Positions 62,834 to 64,000 of a stretch of 64,000 nt of DNA are shown here, piece after piece; position 1 is the first letter of the stretch, and every line of letters starts with the position of its first letter. The translations under genes were made by a program, and so were the position numbers. This DNA comes from Bradyrhizobium algeriense. GTDB taxonomy: Bacteria; Pseudomonadota; Alphaproteobacteria; Rhizobiales; Xanthobacteraceae. The stretch covers positions 5,084,001 to 5,148,000 of the forward strand of contig NZ_JAZHRV010000001.1 in NCBI RefSeq assembly GCF_036924595.1. The letters are read 5' to 3'. A model generated the notes under the pieces. That model saw only the letters and a list, made by a program, of their open reading frames with translations, was not told the DNA's origin and did no database searches.

Positions 62834-62969
62834 AGGCCGCCTTAGTGAGCGCGTACTGGCCTGCTTCCGACGTCGGTAGCCCAGTTTGAAAAATGCAGAG
62901 CCCTGATTTAGGTTTTGGTGGCTCCCGCGTGCCGGGAAGCAAGACGAGGATTTGAACGGGGGGCACACC

Positions 62970-63152
62970 GTGCAGGACCTCAAAGCCAAGTTAGAAAAGC
63001 TACGGATCGAGGCCGAAGATTGCGAACTCATCGGCAGGCTGGCCACCGATATTCACAAGCGTGAGCTGTTCTTAAGATTGGCTGTCGATCTGAGGGGCAT
63101 GGCCCGCGACATTGAGGCAGTGATCGCTACCCGTCCGCCCATAACGAAATAA
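62970..63152 (+). CDS. Small helical protein of unknown function
   Basis: 60 residues with a GTG start at 62970 (GGGGGG about 9 bases upstream; the TTG at 62952 is less likely). Amphipathic and charged: DLKAKLEKLRIEAEDCELIG, then TDIHKRELFLRLAVDLRGMA. It resembles small conserved Bradyrhizobium proteins of ~60 residues. No partner or activity is known. Confidence 0.5.
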   Translation: MQDLKAKLEKLRIEAEDCELIGRLATDIHKRELFLRLAVDLRGMARDIEAVIATRPPITK

Positions 63153-63377
63153 GGCCGCCGCCTCTAGGGGCTGTCCCAGCAGGCAACGCCATTTGCTGGT
63201 CGTCGGCAACGCTACCGGTGTTTTGGGAACAACTGTATCCGTAGGATTGTTTCGTTTGCAGGCCACAGTCGCACGCACCCGCCTCAACACTAATGCCCCG
63301 AGAGGGCGTGGGGCCGTGTGTTCAATCTCGCTCGCCAGCAACGTCTACAAAGGCGACGACACACAAAGGCAATCGCG

Positions 63378-63578
63378 ATGCTATATCGCGGGATCGAATA
63401 CTCCGTTGTGCAGGGCATTGTACGCCGCCATTGGAAGTGGGCAGCAACCGTCTCCGGGACCAAGATATCCGGGTATGGCGGCACGCGGGACGAGGCGATT
63501 GGTAACGCGGAAAAAGCCATCGAGCGCGCCATCCAGAAGCAACGCTTCAAGCAGTATTTAGATGGAGAAGATCGATGA
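63378..63578 (+). CDS. Small conserved-looking protein of unknown function
   Basis: 66 residues from the ATG at 63378 (AAAGGC upstream). Strand-rich start (MLYRGIEYSVVQGIVRRHWK, then WAATVSGTKISGYGGTRDEA) followed by a basic helix (EKAIERAIQKQRFKQYL). Its stop overlaps the next start (ATGA), so the two are coupled. No family assigned. Confidence 0.55.
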   Translation: MLYRGIEYSVVQGIVRRHWKWAATVSGTKISGYGGTRDEAIGNAEKAIERAIQKQRFKQYLDGEDR

Positions 63579-63865
63579 CCATTAGCAGAAGTACTGCCGC
63601 AAGAGCTGCTTTAGTGTTCACTGCAATCTCGGTTAGTGGTGCCGCTGTTGCTCAAGGTGCTCCCCCGGCAAAGAAGCCACCGGTCGGCGGGAAGCCGGCT
63701 GTTCAAGCGAAGCCGAGTGCGCCAATGGGATGCAAACTGGTAGGGACTGTCAAGGGCACCAAGATTTGGGGGGGCGACTGTGTTGGTGCATCAGAACTTA
63801 GGGGTGCTACGCCCACTGAAGAACTCTCACCGCCGCCCGCGGTCGCTCCCACCGAAAGGCAATAA
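63575..63865 (+). CDS. Small secreted Pro/Ala-rich protein
   Basis: 96 residues. Signal peptide: AARAALVFTAISVSGAAVAQ. A Lys/Pro-rich linker follows, then a short segment with two Cys (MGCKLVGTVKGTKIWGGDCV) that could form a disulfide, and a Pro-rich tail. Translationally coupled to the preceding small gene. Function unknown. Confidence 0.6.
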   Translation: MTISRSTAARAALVFTAISVSGAAVAQGAPPAKKPPVGGKPAVQAKPSAPMGCKLVGTVKGTKIWGGDCVGASELRGATPTEELSPPPAVAPTERQ

Positions 63866-63901
63866 TAAAAGCCAAGCAGCCTCGCAGGTGCGCGCTTGCG
63901 C

Positions 63902-64000
63902 CTATAGCACCGACTGGAGAAATCGTATCGCAAGGAAGATGCCAACCGCCGTGACGAATGTGATGCCAATCGCGATGGCAAAGTTTCGGACGATGTGTCC
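63902..64000 (-). CDS. C-terminal end of a membrane protein (runs off window)
   Basis: The minus-strand frame open from the window edge reads GHIVRNFAIAIGITFVTAVG, then IFLAIRFLQSVL and a stop at 63902. One membrane span is visible; nothing more can be said. Confidence 0.35.
   Translation of the reverse strand, partial: GHIVRNFAIAIGITFVTAVGIFLAIRFLQSVL

Overview
The window is high-GC alphaproteobacterial chromosome, most likely Bradyrhizobium or a close Bradyrhizobiaceae relative. The evidence is the intergenic repeats built around ATGTCCGCTTTGCGCCA, a DUF6894-type small protein, an orphan MRRREFITL leader fragment, and the many Tat/Sec-exported oxidoreductases. No rRNA, tRNA or CRISPR array was seen.

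Layout. 0-11.5 kb is a redox region: the 3' part of an adenosine-specific kinase gene, a Rieske/helical fusion, an S41 peptidase, a Rieske protein next to a periplasmic PQQ alcohol dehydrogenase, a two-subunit molybdenum hydroxylase (minus strand), and a divergent one-haem cytochrome. 12.1-15.5 kb is a complete TRAP uptake system (P-Q-M). 16.2-30.2 kb is one long minus-strand export cluster: RND permease, very short adaptor, second RND permease, secreted protein, two PepSY proteins, secreted protein, HlyD-type adaptor with a peptidoglycan-binding module, and a MacB-like ABC transporter. A divergent outer-membrane barrel gene lies beside it.

33.2-38 kb holds a small Tyr/Gly-rich secreted protein and a SAM/adenylate-cyclase/ATPase/TPR signalling protein. 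37.9-44.5 kb is a minus-strand series: quinone oxidoreductase (frameshifted), tautomerase, haloperoxidase-like hydrolase, metallo-hydrolase and two tandem DUF1254 proteins. A winged-helix/NB-ARC/TPR regulator is divergent from it. 47.9-49.6 kb has a secreted Cache protein and a dienelactone-hydrolase-like enzyme.

49.8-56.8 kb is a compact catabolic unit. An FCD-type GntR regulator is divergent from crotonase, family III CoA-transferase, TctC-TctB-TctA and a PdxA-family dehydrogenase, with two copies of a TTTTG-N4-CAAAA operator in the shared promoter. This reads as regulated uptake and CoA-activation of a carboxylic acid. 56.8-64 kb is gene-poor accessory DNA: an IS5-type element with terminal repeats and a 6-bp target duplication, an IS630 remnant, a DUF6894 gene with an internal amber stop, several very small proteins and intergenic repeats.

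The least ordinary items are the dual-RND/MacB export cluster, the GntR-controlled unit whose crotonase lacks both catalytic glutamates, a PQQ dehydrogenase with a lanthanide-type aspartate and no vicinal disulfide, and a dispersed ~97-bp intergenic repeat present five times.
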